A DNA stretch of 13,320 bases from Chloroflexota bacterium (GTDB lineage: Bacteria; Chloroflexota; Dormibacteria; Aeolococcales; Aeolococcaceae): assembly GCA_003491925.1 (NCBI GenBank), contig DNAU01000296.1, forward strand, positions 978-14,297. Reading direction: 5' to 3'. Below, piece by piece: positions 1 through 6,972 of the stretch. The notes under the pieces are model-generated. The model was not told the origin of the DNA and did no database searches. It worked only from the letters and a program-made list of their open reading frames with translations. The number at the start of each line of letters is the position of its first letter. Position 1 is the first letter of the stretch. The translations under genes were made by a program, and so were the position numbers.

Positions 1-1
1 C

Positions 2-718
2 GGCAATCCCGAGAAGCCCGAGGTCTTCTGGGAGCTCTCGGAGGCCGTCGAAGGGATGCGCGAGGCCTGCCTGGCACTCGGCGTCCCGGTGGTGAGCGGC
101 AACGTCTCCCTGTACAACGACACCGAGGGGGAGAGCATCGCCCCCACCACCGTGATCGGGATGGTGGGCCACCTCGAGGCGCTGGAGCGCCACTGCGCAG
201 CCGGTTTCGCGCGAGACGGCGACACCGTGCTGCTGGTGGGCCCGGTGGGGATGGACCTGGGCGGCAGCGAGTACCAGCGTCTGGCCCACGGGGTGAACGC
301 CGGTCCCCGGCCGACCCTCGACCTCGACCTGGAGGCGCGGGTGCAGGCGGCGGTGCGCGAGATGATCGGCGCCGGCCTGCTCGCCTCCTGCCACGATCTC
401 GCCGAGGGCGGGTTGGGCGTGGCCCTCGCCGAGAGCTGCATCCTCGGTGGCCGTGGTGCTGCGCTGATCACGCGCCTCTTCGCGCTGGGTGCGCCGGTGG
501 CGCAGGCGGGCCTCCTCTTCGGGGAGTCGCAGTCTCGCTTCCTGACCAGCGCCGCCGGGGAGGACGTGGCCGCGGTGCGCGCCATCGCCGAGCGTCACGA
601 TGTCGAGGTTCGCGAGCTGGGCACGACCGGCGGTGACCGCGTCATGATCGCCGACGTCCTCGACCTGGAGCTGGCGGAGGTGGCCCGGGTGTACGACCAG
701 GCGCTGCTGACGGAGTAG
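2..718 (+). CDS. purL: Phosphoribosylformylglycinamidine synthase subunit PurL, C-terminal part (5' end outside window)
   Basis: PurL is the synthetase part of FGAM synthase. It uses ATP and glutamine-derived ammonia to turn FGAR into FGAM, the fourth step of purine synthesis, in the cytoplasm. The frame is open from base 2, so the gene starts upstream of the window. About 238 residues remain. The fragment begins with GNPEKPEVFWEL and continues with VSGNVSLYNDTEGESIAPTT, a very typical PurL stretch. After that come a GLLASCHDLAEGGLGVAL segment of the second AIRS-like ATP-binding half and a GESQSRFL motif near the C-terminus. The TAG stop at 716-718 gives a normal family ending with no sign of decay. 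purF follows after a 158-base gap that appears to hold its own promoter, so purL need not be co-transcribed with the rest. Identification is secure; only the missing N-terminal part limits it. Confidence 0.95.
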   Translation, partial: GNPEKPEVFWELSEAVEGMREACLALGVPVVSGNVSLYNDTEGESIAPTTVIGMVGHLEALERHCAAGFARDGDTVLLVGPVGMDLGGSEYQRLAHGVNAGPRPTLDLDLEARVQAAVREMIGAGLLASCHDLAEGGLGVALAESCILGGRGAALITRLFALGAPVAQAGLLFGESQSRFLTSAAGEDVAAVRAIAERHDVEVRELGTTGGDRVMIADVLDLELAEVARVYDQALLTE

Positions 719-747
719 GGGCGGCGGTCGCGAGCTCGGGGCGCCGG

Positions 748-753
748 TATACT
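748..753 (+). promoter_or_regulatory. Candidate -10 box for the purF leader
   Basis: TATACT lies in the purL-purF gap and matches TATAAT at five of six positions, in a locally very GC-rich sequence. No convincing -35 box is seen about 17 bases upstream. A transcript starting near 760 would begin just before the hairpin at 764-798 and the leader ORF at 801. This is an inference from one hexamer. Confidence 0.4.
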
Positions 754-763
754 GGGCGTGGCT

Positions 764-798
764 CCGTCCCCCACGGCAGCGGTGCCCGGGGAGGACGG
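764..798 (+). promoter_or_regulatory. Hairpin in the purF 5' leader that may mask a ribosome binding site
   Basis: CCGTCC at 764-769 pairs perfectly with GGACGG at 793-798, and a few further C-G pairs are possible inside. The 3' arm overlaps the purine-rich GGGGAGGA at 788-795, which is the ribosome binding site of the leader ORF at 801. Folding would therefore compete with ribosome loading. I see no purine-riboswitch core here. Confidence 0.35.
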
Positions 799-800
799 AC

Positions 801-884
801 GTGCGGAGAGCCATGGGCGTTGGCGAGAACGCAGTGCTGTGTGACTGCGTCGCGGTGACGGTGAGCGGTCGGCCGCGTGCCTGA
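801..884 (+). CDS. Putative 27-residue leader peptide upstream of purF
   Basis: This GTG-initiated small ORF is preceded by GGGGAGGA at 788-795 with a 5-base spacer, a better ribosome binding site than any seen for purF itself. It runs 27 codons, includes ENAVLCDCVAVTV, and ends GRPRA followed by TGA at 882-884. The stop lies a few bases past the GTG at 877 that can start purF, so the two frames overlap by eight bases. That arrangement fits translational coupling or leader-peptide control of purF. I know no family for this peptide. Its reality rests on the ribosome binding site, the position after a -10-like box, and the resemblance of its C-terminus to the small ORF at 2441-2503. A chance ORF remains quite possible. 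Confidence 0.35.
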   Translation: MRRAMGVGENAVLCDCVAVTVSGRPRA

Positions 885-2403
885 GCGCAGGCGCCCGCCC
901 GCCGCTCTGGTGCGCGATCGCGGCATGGACGCCGAGCGGATGCACGAGGAGTGCGGGCTCTTCGGGGTCTTCGCGCCCGGCGAGGACGTTGCCAACCTCA
1001 CCTACTTCGGTCTCTACGCGCTCCAGCATCGCGGTCAGGAGTCGGCCGGGATCGCGGTGAGCAACCGCCTCGACATCCTGATGCACAAGGAGATGGGTCT
1101 GGTCGCCCAGGTGTTCGACAACGAGATCATGGGCGACCTGACCGGGGACATCGCCATCGGGCACACCCGCTACAGCACGACCGGGAGCCCGCGCCTGCCC
1201 AACGCCCAGCCGATGCGCTTCGAGCACAGCCAGATCGGCCCCGTCGTGCTCGCCCACAACGGCAACCTCATCAACGCCGGGGAGATCCGCGCCGAGCTCG
1301 CCGGCGAGGGGGTGGATTTCGTCTCCACGAGTGACACCGAGGTGCTCGGCCGGCTCCTGGTCCGCACCGCCGGTCGCAGCCTGGACGCCACCCTCCGCCG
1401 CGCCCTGCCCAGGGTCCACGGCGCCTACTGCCTGCTCCTGCTCACCCGCGACTCGCTGGTGGCGGCTCGGGACCCGCTCGGCATCCGGCCCCTCTGCCTC
1501 GGCCGCTATGGCGATCCCGAGGCGCCCGGAGGCTCGGGGTACATCATCGCCAGCGAGACCTGCGCCCTGGACGTGGTCGGGGCCAACTTCATCTGCGAGA
1601 TCGATCCGGGTGAGATCGTGACCATCGATGCGTCCGGGATGCGCAGCAGCCGGATCCCCTCCGAGGCGCCAAAGCGCGCCATGTGCTCGTTCGAGTTCAT
1701 CTACTTCGCCCGGCCGGACTCGGTGATGCAGGGCCGGTCGCTCTACGAGGCGCGGCGCCAGATGGGCCGTGAGCTCGCCCGTGAGGCGCCGGTGGACGCG
1801 GACGTGGTGATCACGCTCCCCGACTCCGGGACACCCGCGGCGATCGGCTTCGCCGAAGAGACGGGCATCCACTTCGAGGAGGGGATGATCAAGTCGCGGT
1901 ACATCACGCGCACCTTCATCCAGCCCTCGCAGCGGCTCCGCGATTCGGGCATCCGGCTCAAGTTCAATCCGATGCGCCACGTCCTCCAGGGACAGCGCGT
2001 CGCCCTGGTGGACGATTCGATCGTGCGGGGCACGACCAGCCGGCGGATCGTCGACGAGCTGCGCCGAGCGGGGGCGGCCGAGGTTCACATGCGCATCGCC
2101 TCGCCACCGATCATGTGGCCCTGCTTCATGGGCATCGACATCGCCTCCCGCAACGAGTTGATCGCGGCCAGCCGCAGCGAGGAGGAGGTCGGACGCCTGG
2201 TGGGCGCCGACACCCTGCGCTACCTCAGCATCGGGGGGCTGCGCCGCTCGATGGGTGACCCCGAGGGCGGTGGCTTCTGCTTCGCCTGCTTCACCGGTGA
2301 CTACCCGGTGCCGGTCCCGCTGCAGCTCGAGATGGACAAGCAGGCGATGGAGCACGTCGAGCCGCCTCCCGCTGCCGCGACGCCGATCCCCCAACTCAGC
2401 TGA
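877..2403 (+). CDS. purF: Amidophosphoribosyltransferase PurF (iron-sulfur type)
   Basis: PurF catalyses the committed step of purine synthesis, moving glutamine amide nitrogen onto PRPP to give phosphoribosylamine in the cytoplasm. From GTG 877 it has 508 residues. The N-terminal glutaminase starts at EECGLFGVF, where Cys26 would become the nucleophilic residue 1 after propeptide removal. GHTRYSTTG and AHNGNL follow. The PRPP motif VALVDDSIVRGTTS is at about 375-388. Four cysteines match the Bacillus-type [4Fe-4S] ligands: Cys270 (CSFEFIYFARPDS), Cys416 (WPCFMGID), and Cys468 and Cys471 (CFACFTG). The start is uncertain. GTG 877 overlaps the leader ORF stop but has a poor ribosome binding site. 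ATG 925 would give a 9-residue propeptide, closer to that of Bacillus, also without a clear site. The ending has a proline/alanine-rich tail. The cluster context (purL before, purMNH after) supports the call. Confidence 0.96.
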   Translation: MPERRRPPAALVRDRGMDAERMHEECGLFGVFAPGEDVANLTYFGLYALQHRGQESAGIAVSNRLDILMHKEMGLVAQVFDNEIMGDLTGDIAIGHTRYSTTGSPRLPNAQPMRFEHSQIGPVVLAHNGNLINAGEIRAELAGEGVDFVSTSDTEVLGRLLVRTAGRSLDATLRRALPRVHGAYCLLLLTRDSLVAARDPLGIRPLCLGRYGDPEAPGGSGYIIASETCALDVVGANFICEIDPGEIVTIDASGMRSSRIPSEAPKRAMCSFEFIYFARPDSVMQGRSLYEARRQMGRELAREAPVDADVVITLPDSGTPAAIGFAEETGIHFEEGMIKSRYITRTFIQPSQRLRDSGIRLKFNPMRHVLQGQRVALVDDSIVRGTTSRRIVDELRRAGAAEVHMRIASPPIMWPCFMGIDIASRNELIAASRSEEEVGRLVGADTLRYLSIGGLRRSMGDPEGGGFCFACFTGDYPVPVPLQLEMDKQAMEHVEPPPAAATPIPQLS

Positions 2404-2425
2404 GGGGTTCGCGAGCGGACGGCGC

Positions 2426-2431
2426 TAACAT
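2426..2431 (+). promoter_or_regulatory. Candidate -10 box upstream of the proline-rich membrane protein gene
   Basis: TAACAT fits the TAnnnT pattern and lies 23 bases after the purF stop. No -35 box is clear. A start near 2438 would put the GTG at 2441 almost at the 5' end of the RNA. Support is positional and weak. Confidence 0.3.
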
Positions 2432-2440
2432 CGGCGGCGA

Positions 2441-2503
2441 GTGGACGCCATCCCGTCCGCCCGCGGGGGCACCCGGGCAGGATGGGGACGGCCTCGAGCG
2501 TGA
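2441..2503 (+). CDS. Possible 20-residue leader ORF before the membrane protein gene
   Basis: This is a GTG-initiated ORF of 20 codons that ends GRPRA-TGA. The stop at 2501-2503 overlaps an in-frame ATG at 2503 of the following gene. It has no clear ribosome binding site, but the candidate -10 box would place its start about three bases into the transcript, as for leaderless translation. The last five residues equal those of the purF leader ORF although four of the five codons differ in third position. Taken alone it would be ignored. The match is the main reason to list it. Confidence 0.22.
   Translation: MDAIPSARGGTRAGWGRPRA
2453..2491 (+). promoter_or_regulatory. Leader hairpin resembling the one before purF
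   Basis: CCGTCC at 2453-2458 can pair with GGACGG at 2486-2491, with CCCGGG between them. The purF leader has the same three elements in the same order, CCGTCC, CCCGGG and GGACGG, after its own -10-like box. In sequence this GC-rich, short words recur easily, so conservation is untested. Confidence 0.25.
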
Positions 2504-2520
2504 TGTGGAGACGGCGGAAC

Positions 2521-3693
2521 ATGGGCGACGATCGGCCGGCTGGCGTTCCGGGGCAGGGTGAGCCCCCTCCTCAGCCGGGGCCTCAGCCCGGCTGGCAGGG
2601 CCCGGCACCGGGCTGGCCGCCGCCCGCGTGGGCTCCTCCCGGGTGGGGATCCGCGGGCTCCTCAGGAGCGCAACCCCCCGGGTGGGGATCGCCGGGCGCC
2701 CCCGGAGCGCAGGCCCCGGGGTGGGGCCCGCCGCCACCGCCATGGGGTGGCCCCGTCCCGTCCGGTTGGAGCGGCGGAGCCGGACCGACCGGCGCAGCGC
2801 CGGGGCCGGGCGTCTCCGCACCCCACCGGGGGCTTCGGCTGGTGGCGCTGATCGCCGGCGCGGTCGTGCTCGCGGCCGCGGTCGGCATCCCCACCGCGAT
2901 CCTGGTGAGCCGCACCGGCGGGACCCCGACCCCCGGGGCGGGCAGCATCGCCACGCCCAGCCCGTCGCAGAGCGCCGCCGCGGCCGCGGCGTCAGCCCTC
3001 TACAACAAGGCGATCTCGCGCGCCGAGGGGTCGGCGGGATTCCACTACGTGGCCACGACCGCCGCCGGTGGAGCGACCTCCACGATCACCGGCGACGCCG
3101 GCCAGTCGGACGGCAGCCAGGTCCTCTCGATGACGACGAGCTTCGGCCACGAGCAGTTCGACCTCCTGCTCGCCCCCGACCAGACCGTCTACTTCGAGGG
3201 CAACGCCCCCGCCCTGGAGGACCAGCTGGGCGTCTCCGCGAGCGCGGCCCCCGGCCTCGCCGGGAGCTGGATCGCGGTGAAGATCGGAGACGGACCGTAC
3301 AAGGAGCTGGAGGTGGGCATCACCGTCGGCTCCCAGCTCTCGGAGGACTCGCTGGTGCCCAGCTCGAGCCAGCAGGCCACCGAGTCCGGCGCCACGGTGA
3401 CCAGGATCAGCGGCACCGTCCCGGCCACCCAGTCGTTACCGGCCGGGACGGCCCACCTGGACCTCTCCCCCAGCTCCGACCTCCCCACCACCTTTGTCGT
3501 CTCTTACGACTCGGCCAGCGAGACCAGCACGACGACCTTCAGCGGCTGGGGCACGGCGCCGTCCGTGACGCCGCCGTCCAGCGCCGTCGCCTGGGTCTCG
3601 CTCAGCACCGCGTCGCCCCCTGACGGGTACGGCAGCGGCGAGACCCCGTCTCCGGGCCCCACCCCCACCCCCACGCCGGGAGGCACCGCCTAG
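2521..3693 (+). CDS. Uncharacterised membrane-anchored protein with proline-rich N-terminus
   Basis: Function not recognised. Counting from ATG 2521 (390 residues), the first hundred or so residues are rich in Pro, Gly and Trp, with PGWG repeats. One hydrophobic helix follows at about 107-131 (LVALIAGAVVLAAAVGIPTA). Next comes a Ser/Thr/Ala-rich linker, then a mostly beta-looking domain of about 210 residues and a Thr-Pro tail. The layout predicts a cytoplasmic proline-rich segment and an exported domain. I see no cysteine, so it is not a lipoprotein. The exported part loosely recalls the LppX/LprAFG lipid-binding fold (FHYVATT, then QTVYFEG, then GSWIAVKI), which is a weak impression only. 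ATG 2521 has GGAG ten bases upstream; in-frame ATGs at 2482 and 2503 are alternatives. It lies between purF and purM with gaps and a -10-like box, so it may be expressed separately. The reading frame looks intact. Confidence 0.8.
   Translation: MGDDRPAGVPGQGEPPPQPGPQPGWQGPAPGWPPPAWAPPGWGSAGSSGAQPPGWGSPGAPGAQAPGWGPPPPPWGGPVPSGWSGGAGPTGAAPGPGVSAPHRGLRLVALIAGAVVLAAAVGIPTAILVSRTGGTPTPGAGSIATPSPSQSAAAAAASALYNKAISRAEGSAGFHYVATTAAGGATSTITGDAGQSDGSQVLSMTTSFGHEQFDLLLAPDQTVYFEGNAPALEDQLGVSASAAPGLAGSWIAVKIGDGPYKELEVGITVGSQLSEDSLVPSSSQQATESGATVTRISGTVPATQSLPAGTAHLDLSPSSDLPTTFVVSYDSASETSTTTFSGWGTAPSVTPPSSAVAWVSLSTASPPDGYGSGETPSPGPTPTPTPGGTA
2641..2735 (+). repeat. 39-bp coding tandem repeat (13-residue PPGWG units)
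   Basis: GGGTGGGG recurs at 2641, 2680 and 2719, an exact 39-base period. It encodes units of the form PPGWGSAGSSGAQ, PPGWGSPGAPGAQ and a diverged APGWG unit. The period is a multiple of three, so copy-number change would keep the frame. It lies in the predicted cytoplasmic, low-complexity part of the membrane protein. Confidence 0.75.
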
Positions 3694-3739
3694 GCGCGGC
3701 TCGCGATCACGGGCGGCGCGCGCCACTCCCCGGGTTCCG

Positions 3740-3745
3740 TAGACT
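3740..3745 (+). promoter_or_regulatory. Candidate -10 box immediately upstream of purM
   Basis: TAGACT fits TAnnnT and ends only ten bases before the purM ATG at 3756. Initiation seven bases downstream would leave a leader of about four bases, meaning nearly leaderless purM mRNA. No -35 box is seen. GGAG at 3752-3755 touches the ATG directly, too close to act as a normal ribosome binding site. Confidence 0.3.
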
Positions 3746-3755
3746 GCCGGCGGAG

Positions 3756-4784
3756 ATGGGAGATCTGCGCTACGCGGACGCCGGCGTCGACATCGACGAG
3801 GGCGACCGCGCGGTCAGATTGATCAAGCAGGCGGTCACCGCCACCCACGGTCCCGAGGTGCTGGGTGGGATCGGAGCCTTCAGCGGGCTGTTCGCCTTCG
3901 ACACGGCGCGCTGGAAGCGGCCGGTGCTGGCCGCCAGCACCGACTCGGTGGGCACCAAGGTCAAGGTGGCGATCGCCACCGGCCGGCATCGGGGCATCGG
4001 GATCGACCTGGTCAACCACTGCGTCAACGACATCCTCTGCAGCGGCGCCGAGCCGCTCCTCTTCCTCGACTACTACGCCACCGGCCGCCTCTCCCCCGAG
4101 CACCTCGCCGAGGTGGTCGAGGGCGCCGCCGCCGCCTGCCGCGAGGCCGGCTGCGCACTGGTCGGAGGGGAGACCGCCGAGCTGCCCGGCCTCTACGCGC
4201 TCGGTGATTACGACATCGCCGGTTTCATCGTCGGCTGCGTCGAGCGCGACGAGATCATCGACGGACACCTCATCGAGGTCGGCGACGCCGTCCTCGGTCT
4301 GCCCAGCAGCGGTCTCCACACCAACGGCTACTCCCTGGTCCGCCACATCCTGGCGGAGCATGAGATCGGTTGGGATGCCGTCCTCCCGGGCACCGTTGCT
4401 CCGGTGGTGGACCTCCTGCTCGAGCCCCACCGCTCCTACCTGGCCGCGATCCGCGAGCTGCGGTCGCGGGTGGAGGTTCGGGGGCTGGCCCACATCACCG
4501 GGGGCGGGCTGCTGGGCAACGTCCCCCGGATCCTGCCCGCCGGGACGGCGGCCCGGATCGATCGGACGGCCTGGGAGGTGCCCGCTCTGTTCTCCGCGCT
4601 GGAGACGGTGGGCGGCGTTCAGGCCGAGGAGATGTGGCGGACCTTCAACATGGGCGTCGGCATGGTGGTGGTCATCCCTGCCGCGGCGGCGAACGCGGCG
4701 GGCGCCTCCGCCGCCGGCCTTCCCCTCCTCCGGCTCGGCGAGATCGTCGAGGCGCGTGACGCCCACCACGTGATCCTCGGGTGA
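3756..4784 (+). CDS. purM: Phosphoribosylformylglycinamidine cyclo-ligase (AIR synthetase)
   Basis: PurM closes the imidazole ring, converting FGAM plus ATP to AIR, the fifth step of purine synthesis. The 342-residue length is normal for the family. In order: YADAGVDIDEGD near the N-terminus, TDSVGTKVKVA at about 62-72 in place of the commoner DGVGTK, HCVNDILCSGAEPLLFLDYY at about 88-107, VGGETAELPGLY at 136-147, DYDIAGFIVG at 151-160, LPSSGLHTNGYSLVR at 182-196, HITGGGL at 246-252, and MWRTFNMGVGM at 293-303. All catalytic regions are present. Its TGA shares the bases GTGA (4781-4784) with the purN start, indicating translational coupling. The ATG at 3756 gives the standard N-terminus of the family, and the -10-like box just before it suggests a promoter for purM-purN-purH. 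Confidence 0.96.
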   Translation: MGDLRYADAGVDIDEGDRAVRLIKQAVTATHGPEVLGGIGAFSGLFAFDTARWKRPVLAASTDSVGTKVKVAIATGRHRGIGIDLVNHCVNDILCSGAEPLLFLDYYATGRLSPEHLAEVVEGAAAACREAGCALVGGETAELPGLYALGDYDIAGFIVGCVERDEIIDGHLIEVGDAVLGLPSSGLHTNGYSLVRHILAEHEIGWDAVLPGTVAPVVDLLLEPHRSYLAAIRELRSRVEVRGLAHITGGGLLGNVPRILPAGTAARIDRTAWEVPALFSALETVGGVQAEEMWRTFNMGVGMVVVIPAAAANAAGASAAGLPLLRLGEIVEARDAHHVILG

Positions 4785-5452
4785 GCGATCGGGTCCCGGT
4801 CGGGGTCCTCGTCTCAGGTCGCGGCAGCAACCTCGATGCGCTCTGCGCGGCCGCTGCTGCTCCTGACTTTCCCGCCCGGATCGCGGCGGTGGTCAGCAAC
4901 CGCCGTGGTGCCGGCGCCCTCGAGATCGCCGGCCGTTGGGGCGTCACCGCCGCGGTCATGCCGGTCAGTGAGTACGGGCACGACGATGCCGCCCGTGACC
5001 GGGCGATGCGTGATCGGCTTCTCGGCGCCGGCGTGCGGCTGGTCGTCTGCGCCGGTTACAACCGGATCCTCACCGACGAGTTCCTAGCCGCCTTCCCGGA
5101 CGCCATCCTCAACGTCCACCCGTCGCTCCTCCCCGCGTTCGGGGGTGGGATGCACGCCGTCGAGGACGCGCTGGAGCACGGGGTCAAGCTGACCGGCTGC
5201 ACCGTTCAGCTGCTGGAGCCGGGCCTCCCCGACGGGGGCGCGATCGTCCTCCAGCGCGCCGTGCCCTGCCTCGACGAGGACGACGCCGAGAGCCTGCGCG
5301 AACGCATCCACGTGGAGGAGTGGATCGCCGTCCCGGAGGCGGTCCGGCTCTGGTGCGAGGGCCGGATCAGACGGGAGGGGCGCGTGCTCCGGATCGACCC
5401 GCCCCGCGGCGTGGCGGGAGGGCGGCTCTCTCAGGCAGAGTCTTGCCCGTGA
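4781..5452 (+). CDS. purN: Phosphoribosylglycinamide formyltransferase (GAR transformylase)
   Basis: PurN moves a formyl group from 10-formyltetrahydrofolate to GAR, the third step of purine synthesis. The GTG start overlaps the purM stop by four bases. The protein has 223 residues, a little longer than the E. coli enzyme. The phosphate-binding GRGSNL is at 13-18. AGYNRIL and NVHPSLLPAF follow, with the catalytic pair Asn111 and His113. The catalytic aspartate is Asp151 in LPDGGAIVLQ. The motif usually read as TVH shows Gln143 (TVQLL), a departure from the common histidine at a site near the active centre. The last 15 or so residues are a non-conserved tail that reaches into the purH start. 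The identification is firm and the glutamine substitution is the only oddity. Confidence 0.95.
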   Translation: MSDRVPVGVLVSGRGSNLDALCAAAAAPDFPARIAAVVSNRRGAGALEIAGRWGVTAAVMPVSEYGHDDAARDRAMRDRLLGAGVRLVVCAGYNRILTDEFLAAFPDAILNVHPSLLPAFGGGMHAVEDALEHGVKLTGCTVQLLEPGLPDGGAIVLQRAVPCLDEDDAESLRERIHVEEWIAVPEAVRLWCEGRIRREGRVLRIDPPRGVAGGRLSQAESCP

Positions 5453-6972
5453 GAGCCCTCCTCGGCGTCAGTGACAAGACGGGTCTCGTCGACCTCGCCA
5501 GGGGCCTCCACGAGGCGGGGGTGGAGCTGATCGCGACCGGGGGGACGGCCAGGGCCATCTCCGACGCCGGGATCCCGGTGCGCCAGGTCAGCGACGTGAC
5601 CGGTGCGCCGGAGATGCTGGACGGCCGGGTCAAGACCCTGCACCCGGCGATCCATGCCGGCATCCTGGCCCGTCGCGACCTGCCGGAACACCTGCGCGCC
5701 CTCACCGAGCACGGCTACCAGCCGATCGACCTGGTGGTCGTCAACCTCTACCCGTTCGCCGCCACCGTCGCCTCTGGGGCCGACCGCGACACGGTGGTGG
5801 AGAACATCGACATCGGTGGCCCCACCATGATCCGGGCGGCGGCCAAGAACAGCGACTCGGTGGCGGTGGTCGTCTCCCCCTCCCAGTACGAGGAGGTCCT
5901 GGGAGAGATCCGCGAGGCCGGCGTGGTCAGCGCCGCGACCCGCCGGAGGCTGGCCGCCGAGGCCTTCGCCCACGTCGCCGCCTACGACACGGCGGTTGCG
6001 GACTGGCTTGCCGGCGAGACCGCCGGCGAATCGATGCGCCGGGAGTTCACCACCGGAGGCCCGCTGCTCGCCGAGCTCCGCTACGGGGAGAACCCCCACC
6101 AGCGGGGGGCACTCTACGGGGTGCCAGGAGCCCCCGGGGGAGTGGCCCACGCCCGGCAGATCCAGGGCCCGGCGCTCTCCTTCACCAACTGGCTGGACGC
6201 CGACGCCGCGGCCAACCTGGTCGCCGAGTTCGCCGAGCCGGCCGCGGCGGTGATCAAGCACACCAACCCGTGCGGTTTCGCCACCGGCGACACGCCTCTG
6301 GACGCCTATCGCCGCGCCTACGCGTGCGACCCGCGCTCCGCCTACGGCGGGATCGTCGCGCTCAATCGCACCCTCGATCTCGGGACCGCCCAGGAGCTGG
6401 CCAAGACCTTTCTGGAGATCGTCATCTGCCCCTCCATCGACGAGGACGCCGCCGCCCGCCTGGCACGGCGTGAGCGCCTTCGTGTCCTGGTCCTCCACCG
6501 TCCCGACTGCGCCGCGGCCTATGACGTCCGCAGCCTGAGCGGCGGCCTGCTGGTCCAGAGCCGTGACCGCGTCTCGGTGGACCGCGCCTCGATGAAGGTC
6601 GCCTCCCAGCGCGAGCCGACCGAGGCCGAGTGGGTCGACCTGCTGGTGGCCTGGAGGGTCTGTCGCCACGTGAAGTCGAATGCCGTCGTCATCGTCGGCG
6701 ACCGGATGGCGGTGGGTGTCGGTGCCGGTCAGATGTCGCGGGTCGAGGCCTCCGAGCTGGCCGTGGCGCGTGCGGGGGATCGGGTGGTGGGGACGGTGGC
6801 GGCCAGCGATGCCTTCTTCCCCGTTCCCGACGGCCTGGAGACCCTGGGCAGGGCCGGCGTGCGGGCCGTGATACACCCCGGCGGCTCCAAGAACGACAGC
6901 GAGGTCACCGCCGCCGCGGACGCGCTCGGGATGGCGGTCGTGTACACCGGCGAGCGCCACTTCCGCCATTAG
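5449..6972 (+). CDS. purH: Bifunctional AICAR transformylase / IMP cyclohydrolase
   Basis: PurH carries out the last two steps to IMP, formylating AICAR with 10-formyltetrahydrofolate and then closing the ring. GTG 5449 overlaps the purN TGA as GTGA and gives 507 residues beginning MRALLGVSDKTGL, the usual family start. The same frame is open further upstream (an ATG at 5320), but that would overlap purN by over 130 bases. The N-terminal cyclohydrolase part has TGGTARAI (30-37), LDGRVKTLHPAIHAGILARR (58-77), VVNLYPF and NIDIGGPTMIRAAAKN (119-134). The transformylase part has RYGENPHQ (211-218), IKHTNPCGFA with Lys270-His271, AYGGIVALN, VKSNAVVI, GAGQMSRV, SDAFFPVPDGLE, and ends TGERHFRH as expected. 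An inverted repeat begins inside its TAG stop codon. Confidence 0.97.
   Translation: MRALLGVSDKTGLVDLARGLHEAGVELIATGGTARAISDAGIPVRQVSDVTGAPEMLDGRVKTLHPAIHAGILARRDLPEHLRALTEHGYQPIDLVVVNLYPFAATVASGADRDTVVENIDIGGPTMIRAAAKNSDSVAVVVSPSQYEEVLGEIREAGVVSAATRRRLAAEAFAHVAAYDTAVADWLAGETAGESMRREFTTGGPLLAELRYGENPHQRGALYGVPGAPGGVAHARQIQGPALSFTNWLDADAAANLVAEFAEPAAAVIKHTNPCGFATGDTPLDAYRRAYACDPRSAYGGIVALNRTLDLGTAQELAKTFLEIVICPSIDEDAAARLARRERLRVLVLHRPDCAAAYDVRSLSGGLLVQSRDRVSVDRASMKVASQREPTEAEWVDLLVAWRVCRHVKSNAVVIVGDRMAVGVGAGQMSRVEASELAVARAGDRVVGTVAASDAFFPVPDGLETLGRAGVRAVIHPGGSKNDSEVTAAADALGMAVVYTGERHFRH

Noticed and set aside
748..876. Purine or PRPP riboswitch in the purF leader
   Set aside because: I could not find the conserved core of any known riboswitch class. 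Only a simple hairpin and a short ORF are visible.
595..2394. 599-codon open frame on the minus strand opposite purF
   Set aside because: It is the antisense shadow of purF in GC-rich DNA. The translation is Arg/Gly/Asp/His-rich without any recognisable motif, while the plus strand has full PurF motifs.
3690..4769. 359-codon minus-strand frame opposite purM
   Set aside because: It is antisense to purM and has no recognisable protein features.
5320..5448. Longer purH start at ATG 5320
   Set aside because: It would add 43 non-conserved residues and overlap purN by over 130 bases. GTG 5449 gives the standard PurH N-terminus and a GTGA overlap matching the purM-purN junction.
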